Part shown: positions 6,480 through 13,489 of the stretch, in pieces
How positions within the stretch are numbered: the stretch's first letter is position 1
Layout: the number at the start of each line of letters is the position of its first letter
Assembly: GCA_900555525.1 (NCBI GenBank)
Contig: USLP01000006.1
Span: 1 to 14,187 of the forward strand
From: an uncultured Eubacteriales bacterium
GTDB lineage: Bacteria > Bacillota > Clostridia > UMGS1840
Direction of reading: 5' to 3'
Length of the DNA stretch: 14,187 bases
Notes under the pieces: model-generated
Told to the model about the DNA's origin: nothing
Database searches by the model: none
What the model saw: the letters and a program-made list of their open reading frames with translations, nothing else
Program-made: the position numbers and the translations under genes

Positions 6480-6571
6480 AAATACAAGTACATAACTGTA
6501 AAAGAATAAATATACCTTTTTGTGAAAAATGAATGGTTGCTATAAAAATTCCTCCCTTCGGACAACAAAAA

Positions 6572-6600
6572 AAGAGCAACCGTTTATGATTGCTCTTTTT
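6572..6600. terminator. Bidirectional intrinsic terminator
   Basis: AAGAGCAA (6572-6579) pairs with TTGCTCTT (6590-6597). T-runs follow on both strands (A-run at 6567-6573 on the left, T-run to 6601 on the right). It ends the small membrane-protein transcript on the - strand. Confidence 0.75.
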
Positions 6601-6632
6601 TGTAATGTCAACTTTTATGTAAAGTCAAACTA

Positions 6633-6890
6633 TTATTTTTTTCTTATTAGGTTTTTTAGTGCATCAATAACTAATCCATATCCTATCATTGTAATCATAC
6701 TCAAAATATACCACAGGTAAGGAATCGAATTGATAATATCGCAGCAAGCTTTGGAACTGCTTAAAGCATTCAAGATCGGATTCAATCCGATAAATAAGCT
6801 GATATCATCAAAGCCAACCAAATTTAAGATAATTCCAATAATACCAACAATGGCAAACCAAAATGTAAAAGATTTTATTATTTTTTTCAT
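6633..6890 (-). CDS. Small two-helix membrane protein, unknown function
   Basis: An 85-residue protein starting MKKIIKSFTFWFAIVGIIGI, with AAGGAG nine bases before the ATG. Hydrophobic helices lie at about residues 8-27 and 55-76, joined by a mildly polar loop containing two adjacent Cys (KACCDI), and the tail is basic (KNLIRKK). No family is recognised. It has its own promoter at 6934-6962 and its own terminator at 6572-6600, so it is a single-gene unit inside the transfer region rather than part of the operon. This layout is seen for immunity, holin-like or small regulatory membrane proteins, but none of these can be assigned. Confidence 0.7.
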   Translation of the reverse strand: MKKIIKSFTFWFAIVGIIGIILNLVGFDDISLFIGLNPILNALSSSKACCDIINSIPYLWYILSMITMIGYGLVIDALKNLIRKK

Positions 6891-6933
6891 TTGATCACAC
6901 TCCTTATATAAAACTCAATTTACTGCTACTATG

Positions 6934-6962
6934 ATTATATCATATATTGCCGATTAAAACAA
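6934..6962 (-). promoter_or_regulatory. Promoter of the small membrane-protein gene
   Basis: On the - strand: TTGTTT (6957-6962), a 17-base spacer and TATAAT (6934-6939), with TG one base ahead of the -10 as in extended -10 promoters. It is about 44 bases upstream of the ATG at 6890. Confidence 0.7.
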
Positions 6963-7024
6963 TGATTTGACATACATTTCTCGCTTTTGCACAAATCTAT
7001 TTTTGAAATAAACATTGCTTTATA

Positions 7025-9370
7025 TCAGCCTTCACCGGGCTTGGTGCTCATCAATTTATAGAGTTCCGTATCTGTCGGAAACTCATTGATAAACGGCACA
7101 ATGGAACCGCCGACCTTGATAAGTCCCCGTCCAGCTCCGGCATTGGTGATGTAGCTCATCTGCGTATCGGATATGGATAAAAGCTCCGACAAGTCTTTTC
7201 TGTCGGACGGCGCTTGATTTAAGAGCAGCAGAAATTCGCTGTTTGAAAGCATACCTCTTGCCGTTTCATTTAACAGGCAGTCGGAAATGTTCTGTGTGAT
7301 GCCTGTGAGCAGTCCGCCGTATTTTCTAAACCGTTTCCAGCACTTCAAAAGAAAATCTGCACTGTACGGATTTTTGAAATACAAGTGTGCTTCATCGACA
7401 TAAACCCTCGTATATTTTCCCCGCCTGCGGTTTGCCATAACACGGTTGAAAATATTATCAAGCATAATCAAAAGTCCGATAGACTTCATCTGTTCGCCAA
7501 GCTCCAAAATATCATAAGCAACAATACGGTTGTTCGTATTGACATCGCTCTGATGTGCAAATGCGTCAAGCGAGCCTGTTGTAAATATTTCAAGCGACAG
7601 TGCAAGGTCTTGTGCCTCGTCCTCCGGCTGTCTTAAAAGCTCATTTCTAAAATCAACCAAAGTCGGCATATATTCCGATTTGCCGCTTAAATATTCACCG
7701 TAAACCTTAATTGCACAGCGGTCAATGATAGATTTATCCTTTGCACCGACACCGCCGCCGAGCCTTGAATCGTTGCTTTTTAATAATTGGTCGAACAGAG
7801 ATATTAAAAATTCCGACTTTATCGACACGGGGTTTTCGTCCATATCAATATCGTTATTTATTTCAAGTGCATTGATATGATTTTTTGACGATGCGGAAAG
7901 TGTGATAACCTCACCGCCGAGATTTCGTATGAGTGAGCCGTATTCACGCTCAACATCTATGACGATAATATCATCATTTGAAAACAGAGCCGACATCAGA
8001 ATTTCCATTTTTGCCGCAAATGATTTACCCGACCCGGACACACCGAGAATAAAGCCGTTTCCGTTGAGTAACAGCTTGCGATTACACATAAGTAAATTGT
8101 GTGATATTGCATTTATGCCGTAATACAAACCGCCCTTGTCTATTATTTCTTGTGTCTTATACGGAGATAATACCGCCGTACTTTCGGTCGTGAGTGTTCG
8201 CATTGCCTTTATATTCAGCGTTCCGAAAGGTAATACAGTCTGCATACCGTCCTCCTGCTGATATTTCAGCGTTGCAAAATTGCAGAGATGTTTTCTGCCT
8301 ATCGACATCAGCGTTTCGGTATCGTTATCGAGCTGCTCCAAACTGTCGGCAATATGCAATAGCGTAACTGTTACAAACATCATTCTCTGGTCACGGGTGG
8401 TGAGGTCGTCTAAAAACTCTTTGATTTCCTTTCGCATTTGCTCCATTTCATACGGAATATTTGCGGAAAAGTTATTGTTTTCATTCTGCTTCTGCTGCCA
8501 TTTGGTTATATCCGTTTCAATGGCAAGCAGCTTTTTCTGAACTATCTTAACCGCTTCATCGGTCGGTATCGGCTGAATAGTGATAGATAACATCATACTC
8601 CGTGAAAAATCGGTTAATTCTGAAATCATACTGTCTTTTAAGAATGACGGATACTCTTTTAAGAAAACCGTTCTTGCGTATTTATCGCCGATTTTGATAT
8701 AGTCTTTCTTAAATTCCAAGCTATCGGGAGCAATGTAGTCCTTAAAATCCGCACCTTTCGCCATAGCTTTTTTGAGGTCAAAATCAAATTTTTCATTTTC
8801 GCCCGTTTTGAAAAAGTCATTAAAAATGCGAAGCCTGTCTTTGTAACCAAGCTCCGCTATTTTTGACGATATTTTCGCATAATCGGCTGTTAAATCGTTT
8901 CCCACACGGGTAAAGAATGTCCGAGCCTCCTCGATGTTTTTCTTTTCGGTTGCGACCGTGATATATTTTTCGTGAACAATGTTATTACTTTCCGACATCT
9001 TATCGCACAGTATGCCATTGAGTTCCTGTGTGTATTTCTTGTAATTCGGATTATCCGACGGCGTTGTGATTTGCTCAAACACCTTATTGTGGAGCTGTCG
9101 GTTATATATCGTGATTTCATCCATTGCGTCTGTCGGAAGTCCGTTAAGAATTGCAGAGTGGGCAAGGAACATTTGCAGTTGGTCATCATCAGACGCTACG
9201 GCATAGTTTATGTCCGAGAATTTCCACGACTTTGAAAACAGCCGTCCTGTGCGAAAAATGCCGTCTTTGTATATCGCATCAATGGGTATCGACTGCTGAA
9301 CTGTCCTTGCAATTTTTCTTTTTTGCTTTTTTATTCGGTTTTTTCTTCCGAACAGATTTAGCATTGCCAT
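7025..9370 (-). CDS. virB4: VirB4-family conjugative transfer ATPase
   Basis: A 781-residue hexameric-motor ATPase of the type IV secretion system. The N-terminal 400 residues match the VirB4/TraE-like cytoplasmic domain by general pattern. The C-terminal ATPase domain has Walker A GVSGSGKS (residues 443-450), a following IDVEREYGSL segment, Walker B RVYVDEAHLYF (655-665), and the ITQN motif near 691-694. All ATP-binding residues look intact and the length is normal for the ICE family. The ATG has AAAGGAGG nine bases upstream, a strong site that supports this start even though it makes a 92-base overlap with the end of the PrgI gene. It would power substrate transfer and channel assembly at the inner face of the membrane, together with PrgI. 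Confidence 0.95.
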   Translation of the reverse strand: MAMLNLFGRKNRIKKQKRKIARTVQQSIPIDAIYKDGIFRTGRLFSKSWKFSDINYAVASDDDQLQMFLAHSAILNGLPTDAMDEITIYNRQLHNKVFEQITTPSDNPNYKKYTQELNGILCDKMSESNNIVHEKYITVATEKKNIEEARTFFTRVGNDLTADYAKISSKIAELGYKDRLRIFNDFFKTGENEKFDFDLKKAMAKGADFKDYIAPDSLEFKKDYIKIGDKYARTVFLKEYPSFLKDSMISELTDFSRSMMLSITIQPIPTDEAVKIVQKKLLAIETDITKWQQKQNENNNFSANIPYEMEQMRKEIKEFLDDLTTRDQRMMFVTVTLLHIADSLEQLDNDTETLMSIGRKHLCNFATLKYQQEDGMQTVLPFGTLNIKAMRTLTTESTAVLSPYKTQEIIDKGGLYYGINAISHNLLMCNRKLLLNGNGFILGVSGSGKSFAAKMEILMSALFSNDDIIVIDVEREYGSLIRNLGGEVITLSASSKNHINALEINNDIDMDENPVSIKSEFLISLFDQLLKSNDSRLGGGVGAKDKSIIDRCAIKVYGEYLSGKSEYMPTLVDFRNELLRQPEDEAQDLALSLEIFTTGSLDAFAHQSDVNTNNRIVAYDILELGEQMKSIGLLIMLDNIFNRVMANRRRGKYTRVYVDEAHLYFKNPYSADFLLKCWKRFRKYGGLLTGITQNISDCLLNETARGMLSNSEFLLLLNQAPSDRKDLSELLSISDTQMSYITNAGAGRGLIKVGGSIVPFINEFPTDTELYKLMSTKPGEG

Positions 9371-9701
9371 TTGTGAGTTCCTCCTTTATCATTTCATAAA
9401 GATAATTCGTACTTTCAAATTTTCGCACTCCGGCAGCAAGAAATTCAGACCGAAACCACGCTCCGACAAATTCTTCAAAGTTCATACCGTTGTATTTGAA
9501 AAAGCCGGCAACAGCGATAGGTGCAGCCGCCACAATACAAAGCCAAGATACCGTTTCTTTGTCGATATAGTTTTTAAGTCCGAAGTATATCCCGACAGCG
9601 GCTGCGACCGCTGCCACCGAACAGATAAATTGCCGTGTGGAAAGTCCGAAAAACAGACTTTCGTGATAGTCCTTAATTTCCTTATTTATTCTTATTTCCA
9701 A
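9279..9701 (-). CDS. PrgI-family membrane protein of the conjugation channel
   Basis: A 140-residue protein with two adjacent membrane helices (about residues 26-44 and 51-69) after the conserved start EIRINKEIKDYHESLFFGLS and RQF, typical of PrgI/TcpE-like proteins that sit beside VirB4 in Gram-positive type IV systems (VirB3 position). The tail is very basic (RKKKPNKKAKKKN) and overlaps the virB4 start region. The start is TTG 9701, which overlaps the methyltransferase gene by 20 bases; GGAG lies about ten bases upstream. The gene is sandwiched between methyltransferase and virB4 in one transcriptional unit. Likely role: inner-membrane anchor for VirB4. Confidence 0.88.
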   Translation of the reverse strand: MEIRINKEIKDYHESLFFGLSTRQFICSVAAVAAAVGIYFGLKNYIDKETVSWLCIVAAAPIAVAGFFKYNGMNFEEFVGAWFRSEFLAAGVRKFESTNYLYEMIKEELTNGNAKSVRKKKPNKKAKKKNCKDSSAVDTH

Positions 9702-10611
9702 AATCGTTCATCTCCGTTTCGTTTTTTATCTTTTCAATTCTGTCCTGTGCCGTTTTGCAATAATCGGGGTTAATATCAATCCCGATATATTGTCTGCCGT
9801 TTTTGAGTGCGACAACGCCTGTTGTGCCACTCCCGAAAAACGGGTCTAACACAACACCGCCGACTTTTGAGCCTGCAAGAATACAAGGTTCTATCAGCTT
9901 TTCGGGATATACCGCAAAATGTCCCGGAATATGTGCGGAATTTATTGCAACGCTCCATACATCACGCTTATTACGCATATCCGAAAAATCCGTTTTATCT
10001 CTCGGCATAAAAATCCCCTGTTTTTTATCTCTGTACTTTGTCTTGCCCGATACCCCTCGTTTGTATCTTGCAATGCTGCTATCTGCCGCAGGCTCTCTCA
10101 CAGCGTCATAATCATAGTAATATTGCGGTGATTTTGAAAGCAGAAATATATGCTCATAACATTTCGATGGGCGGTCTTTGACAGACTCCGGCATACAATT
10201 TTTCTTATGCCATATAATATCCGAGCGTAAATACCAGCCGTTTTCACGCAAGGAAAAGGCAAGCAGCCACGGAACGCCTATCATATCCTTTTGCTTTATT
10301 CCGTGCCACAGCTTAGATATAGCGGAAAAATCTTTGTTTGGCGGTAATTTGAAATTTTTATTATTTGCGGCATAACTATCCGCAATATTAACCCAAAGTG
10401 TTCCGTCCGGCTTTAATACACGCTTTACTTCTTCAAAAACAAGCAACAGATTTTGTATGTATTCATACGGTGTTTGCTCATTTCCGATTTGTGCTTCAAC
10501 GCCGTAATCACGCAGACCGTAGTACGGCGGACTTGTAACGCACATATCCACGCTTTTGGGCGGAAGTGTTTTAAGAATATCAAGTGCGTTGCCGCAAAAT
10601 ATTTTATTCAC
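9682..10611 (-). CDS. Orphan beta-class DNA methyltransferase (N6-adenine or N4-cytosine)
   Basis: A 309-residue enzyme. I choose GTG 10611 as start: GAGGTG lies seven bases upstream and it gives NKIFCGNALDILKTLP, the normal beginning of the family; an in-frame ATG at 10626 overlaps the previous stop and is also possible. Motif IV TSPPYY (residues 26-31) comes before the AdoMet-binding motif DPFFGSGTT (256-264) and GIDINPDYC, the beta-class order of the N6_N4_Mtase family. The variable middle (about 85-225) should hold the target recognition part. No restriction endonuclease is nearby, so it may protect the element from host enzymes or mark transferred DNA. Whether it makes m6A or m4C, and at which site, cannot be read from sequence alone. 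Confidence 0.9.
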   Translation of the reverse strand: MNKIFCGNALDILKTLPPKSVDMCVTSPPYYGLRDYGVEAQIGNEQTPYEYIQNLLLVFEEVKRVLKPDGTLWVNIADSYAANNKNFKLPPNKDFSAISKLWHGIKQKDMIGVPWLLAFSLRENGWYLRSDIIWHKKNCMPESVKDRPSKCYEHIFLLSKSPQYYYDYDAVREPAADSSIARYKRGVSGKTKYRDKKQGIFMPRDKTDFSDMRNKRDVWSVAINSAHIPGHFAVYPEKLIEPCILAGSKVGGVVLDPFFGSGTTGVVALKNGRQYIGIDINPDYCKTAQDRIEKIKNETEMNDFGNKNK

Positions 10612-10622
10612 AAAAAAACACC

Positions 10623-11786
10623 TCATCTTTCCGGCTCGCTCTTTTTCGGTGCTTTCGGCTGCAAGTCGGTAGGCCTTTCGCCGTTTTCGGGTTTAATGAA
10701 ATCTATTCGATTTGCCGCATAGAAAGCGTTGGGATTAAGCTGTCTTTGCCAAGCGGTGTCACTCGGCACCCACCGAAAGCCGTTTGCTTTGAGCGTTTCT
10801 CTTTGTTCTTTGCTCGGTTTTTCATCAAACAGAAGCTGCAAACGGTTTTTATCTTCGTTTATGACCGCTTCGCCGCCGTTAAATTTCCAACCGACAAACT
10901 CCGTATTCTGCGTTGCCGTAAGGTTTTCGATACACTTTTTCAGTCTGCGTATTTCGGCATTGTTATTTGTAAGGCGGTACGACGGAAACGGCTGCTTATC
11001 CCACGAATACGCCTGTTTTATATTTTCATCAAGCTTTGCCGCAAGCTCGTCCGAAACACCCTCACAGCCTACGCAAGTTCCGTTTTTCTTGTAGTAGACA
11101 TTTACCTTTTTCATAAATTCCTGTTCTGTTTCGCATTTATGCAGTTTTTCAGTTTCGCTGCGTATATAGGCAAAGGGATTGTAGTGCATACTCTTTTTGA
11201 AATTTATCGTATTGAGCGAACGGATTTTGTACCCGCCTTTTTGCAGCATTTTTCCGCACTCGACAAGGATTGTCCCTTTCGGATCGGTCACGCAGTAGCT
11301 TGTCGTCATCTGCATAAGATTTGGTTTTACAAAAAACCTTGTTTTTCCGGAGCCTGAGCCGCCGATTACAAGCACATTCTTGTTTCGTGCGAATTTCGGA
11401 TTTTTCGGGCGGCTGTTCATTGTCAGCCGTTCCGTGTTCGTCAGCAGAATATTATTGTAAAAATCCTCGTCAATGTACGGCTTAATATCTTCCGGAGTGC
11501 CCCAGCGTGCAGAGCCGTATTCAATACCTTTTCTGAATTTCTTCGCGTTTTTGCTCCGCAGATACAAAATGCCCTTGACCGCAAGTGCTCCGACAATTCC
11601 GACGGAAATATCGTTAAAATGAAAAGAGAGCAGCGGCGCCTTTGGAAGCTCCGATACTCCCTTAACAACCGATATTAAAATGTTTTCTTCCGACAGCCGC
11701 ACGGTATATGACAGCTTATCGAATATCCAAAAGAAAATGAGAAACGGCAGATTTGAAATGATTTTTTTCTTATCCGCCGCCGTCAT
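10623..11786 (-). CDS. Truncated VirD4/TraG coupling protein fused to an unrelated C-terminal module
   Basis: A 387-residue protein. Residues 1-210 look like the N-terminus of an ICE VirD4 coupling ATPase: membrane segments near 12-22 and 60-76, EYGSARWGTPEDI, then Walker A IGGSGSGKTR (141-150), VTDPKG and HYNPFAYIRSE. Normal relatives run to about 600 residues and carry Walker B and the motor core. Here the sequence switches after about residue 210 to a soluble Cys/Lys-rich region (YYKKNGTCVGCEGVSDE, then SYRLTNNNAEIRRLKK) and a domain with GFRWVPSDTAWQRQL, which I know from C-termini of other mobile-element accessory proteins. The frame is open throughout, so this is a clean in-frame fusion. 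It should not work as a coupling ATPase. Its start overlaps the PcfB gene by ATGA. Confidence 0.75.
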   Translation of the reverse strand: MTAADKKKIISNLPFLIFFWIFDKLSYTVRLSEENILISVVKGVSELPKAPLLSFHFNDISVGIVGALAVKGILYLRSKNAKKFRKGIEYGSARWGTPEDIKPYIDEDFYNNILLTNTERLTMNSRPKNPKFARNKNVLVIGGSGSGKTRFFVKPNLMQMTTSYCVTDPKGTILVECGKMLQKGGYKIRSLNTINFKKSMHYNPFAYIRSETEKLHKCETEQEFMKKVNVYYKKNGTCVGCEGVSDELAAKLDENIKQAYSWDKQPFPSYRLTNNNAEIRRLKKCIENLTATQNTEFVGWKFNGGEAVINEDKNRLQLLFDEKPSKEQRETLKANGFRWVPSDTAWQRQLNPNAFYAANRIDFIKPENGERPTDLQPKAPKKSEPER

Positions 11787-12253
11787 CGCTCAATGCTCCT
11801 GTCCTTAATTTTTTCACGGTCTTTGTGTTGTGATTTTACTATTTCCGCTAATTTGCGGATAGCCTGCCTAACAGAGGGCTTTTCTTTCTGCCTTAATATT
11901 TTCTGCGAATACTCGTTAAATGCCATTGTCAAAACATCTATGTCCCTGCCCTTGAAAAAGACAAGGTATCGGGGCGGCTTTTCGGAATTGTCCTTTTTGA
12001 GTGCGAAATCAATCCCGTACTTTTTCGCCGTAGATTCAAACGACCTGATATTTTTATCGGTAATCTCAATGTTTGAAAGAGCCGTATTATGCTTCATCAG
12101 GTCTTTAATGGTCTGCCTGCCGTGCTTTAAGTCCGGCAGTTTTCCTTTGCGGTGATTTAGGTAAACGGAAATCGCTTTTGCAAGCGTCCGCCCGGTAATC
12201 TTGCTGCCGGATATGGCAAGCGCAATCGTTTTCTTTTCAATTTCTTCCTGCAA
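11783..12253 (-). CDS. PcfB-like (DUF3801) conjugation protein
   Basis: A 156-residue soluble protein beginning QEEIEKKTIALAISGSKITG, then TLAKAISVYLNHRK, with a middle FFKGRDIDVLTMAFNEYSQK and a basic tail, all typical of the DUF3801/PcfB family found directly before virD4 in Gram-positive conjugative elements. PcfB-type proteins are thought to help the relaxosome dock onto the coupling protein. The start is TTG 12253 with AAGGAGG nine bases upstream. The stop overlaps the virD4-like start by ATGA. It is the first gene of the transfer operon in this window; no clear promoter lies between it and the terminator at 12285-12314. Confidence 0.85.
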   Translation of the reverse strand: MQEEIEKKTIALAISGSKITGRTLAKAISVYLNHRKGKLPDLKHGRQTIKDLMKHNTALSNIEITDKNIRSFESTAKKYGIDFALKKDNSEKPPRYLVFFKGRDIDVLTMAFNEYSQKILRQKEKPSVRQAIRKLAEIVKSQHKDREKIKDRSIER

Positions 12254-12284
12254 TAAGCAACACCTCCTTGAAAAGTTTTAGGTA

Positions 12285-12314
12285 CGAAAAAAGACAACCC
12301 GTGTAGGTTGCCTT
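12285..12314 (-). terminator. Intrinsic terminator/attenuator upstream of the transfer operon
   Basis: On the - strand AAGGCAACC and GGTTGTCTT form a 9-bp stem (one G-U pair) with a 6-base loop (12291-12314) and a run of six T (12285-12291). It would end transcription of the 12350-13198 gene, or attenuate read-through into the transfer genes. Confidence 0.85.
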
Positions 12315-12319
12315 AAAAG

Positions 12320-12337
12320 TGAATCAAATTTGATTCA
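12320..12337. promoter_or_regulatory. Perfect 18-bp palindrome
   Basis: TGAATCAAATTTGATTCA reads the same on both strands without a spacer. It lies between the stop of the membrane-protein gene and the terminator. A dimeric regulator site is the simplest reading; it could also form a short hairpin followed by CTTTT. Confidence 0.5.
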
Positions 12338-12349
12338 ATAATATTTGCT

Positions 12350-13198
12350 CTACTCATTGACTTCATCAACAGTAATATCAATAATTCCAACGTCTCTTGT
12401 TGTTATGTTATTTTCGCTTACCATATTGATATTACAATTAGAGCCAAACGAAATATTTTCTTTATATTTTTGACCTATTACGGTTTCTAATGTTAATTCA
12501 AACTCCGCATGTGGCATTAGTCTATCAATATTTTTTTCGTAGTAATTACTATTACATTCATTATTTGTCTGAAATTCCCTTTTTATAATGATATAAAGAC
12601 TTTTCTCTTCGCCAGCACCTAATCGTGTATTGCCCGTAAAATAACTTAATTTTTCCTCCGTAGTATTATTAGGATCGGTTACGGATAGATAAAACAGTTT
12701 TGTTTTTATATACATTCTGCTTATAGTTGTCCCACCTGTGTTTTTCACTTTTAGTTTTATAAGTGCACTACTCGTTTCCATACCGGTTCGTGGCATATAT
12801 GGATATAATATATTCAAAGATAAATCATTTTCCTTGATTTTGGAAATTTCTTCTTGCATAGCTGCATCAATAAAAATTTTGTATAATTCATCTTGAACAA
12901 TATTAAAAACGGGTTTGATTTTATTCTTTTCAATGAGAAGTAATTCTTTATTTAATTTATTTGCTCGTTCTGTTTGTTTGACTGCGATATAACCTAAAAC
13001 AACTGTTCCAACAAAAGAAAGAACATCACCAAAATACCCTAATACATCTCCTGCATTCCACTCTGCTTCAATCCAATAACAATTAGATTTCCACTTGAAA
13101 AGGATATGAATAATTACTATTGGTAATATAATAATTAACATAAGTAATACTATTGTTGTTTTTTTATGTTTGGTTATCCAATCAAAAATCTTTTTCAT
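12350..13198 (-). CDS. Unrecognised two-helix membrane protein with beta-rich C-terminal domain
   Basis: A 282-residue protein starting at ATG 13198 behind GAGGAA; the open frame continues upstream to 14134 but that part is the antisense of galE and is rejected. A membrane helix lies at about residues 13-34, then a Trp-containing loop, and a second helix at about 50-72 (FGDVLSFVGTVVLGYIAV), followed by a charged helix KQTERANKLNKELLLIEKNK that may be coiled. The last 180 residues alternate strand-like segments, such as SALIKLKVKNTGGTTISR, suggesting an immunoglobulin-like fold. I know this N-terminal layout from hypothetical proteins in mobile elements but no function. It is transcribed alone from a promoter at 13233-13261 and ends at the terminator 12285-12314, so it is probably border cargo. 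Confidence 0.75.
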   Translation of the reverse strand: MKKIFDWITKHKKTTIVLLMLIIILPIVIIHILFKWKSNCYWIEAEWNAGDVLGYFGDVLSFVGTVVLGYIAVKQTERANKLNKELLLIEKNKIKPVFNIVQDELYKIFIDAAMQEEISKIKENDLSLNILYPYMPRTGMETSSALIKLKVKNTGGTTISRMYIKTKLFYLSVTDPNNTTEEKLSYFTGNTRLGAGEEKSLYIIIKREFQTNNECNSNYYEKNIDRLMPHAEFELTLETVIGQKYKENISFGSNCNINMVSENNITTRDVGIIDITVDEVNE

Positions 13199-13232
13199 AT
13201 CGTTCCTCTGTTTATAATAATATTTATTATAG

Positions 13233-13261
13233 ATTATACCACAAAAGTGGTGAGAAAGCAA
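13233..13261 (-). promoter_or_regulatory. Promoter of the border membrane-protein gene
   Basis: On the - strand: TTGCTT (13256-13261), a 17-base spacer and TATAAT (13233-13238), about 35 bases before the ATG. The -35 box lies inside the inverted repeat at 13252-13281. Confidence 0.7.
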
Positions 13262-13281
13262 TCGCTTCCGACTGCTTTCTC
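13252..13281. repeat. Inverted repeat over the -35 box near the element border
   Basis: GAGAAAGCA (13252-13260) and TGCTTTCTC (13273-13281) are perfect inverted repeats; inside, TCG pairs with CGA around a four-base loop, with a single mismatch. No T-run follows on either strand. It could be an operator, or a structure belonging to the element end. Confidence 0.5.
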
Positions 13282-13390
13282 CCATTTGCACAAAGAGGGC
13301 CATCCATCCATTTGCGGCAGACAAAAAATGCTTTGAAATCAGAAATTGCAAAATTAAAGATGCAACAAAATTGCATGTAAATAAAAACCG
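13281..13390. other. Probable element/host junction zone
   Basis: The base composition changes here from AT-rich (to about 13385) to GC-rich host-like sequence with the galE promoter. The AT-rich part has two copies of AAATTGCA (13343-13350 and 13368-13375) with an inverted TGCAA between them (13361-13365), the sort of arrangement seen at recombinase binding sites. No target duplication can be identified because the other end is outside the window. Confidence 0.4.
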
Positions 13391-13396
13391 CGTCCC

Positions 13397-13425
13397 TTGA
13401 TTCTGCGCAGAGAACGTTGTATTCT
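13397..13425 (+). promoter_or_regulatory. Probable host promoter of galE
   Basis: TTGATT (13397-13402), a 17-base spacer and TATTCT (13420-13425), 64 bases before the galE ATG. CGCGTCCC (13389-13396) and GGGACGCG (13437-13444) flank it as an 8-bp inverted repeat. Confidence 0.5.
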
Positions 13426-13489
13426 TTAAGCAGGCCGGGACGCGCCCGGCCGCAGCTGAACAAGTGATAAGTGAGAGAGGTACTGGACT

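Noticed and set aside
6352..6579. 75-codon - strand frame before and overlapping the GGDEF gene
   Set aside because: A GGGAGG is present but inside the frame, with no start codon after it; the frame overlaps the GGDEF start and crosses a terminator-like stem.
6384..6632. Cyclic di-GMP riboswitch ahead of the GGDEF gene
   Set aside because: I looked for the conserved GEMM core and saw none; only simple stems are present.
10584..11357. 257-codon + strand frame
   Set aside because: It is the antisense of the VirD4 fusion gene, whose Walker A and PcfB overlap are convincing.
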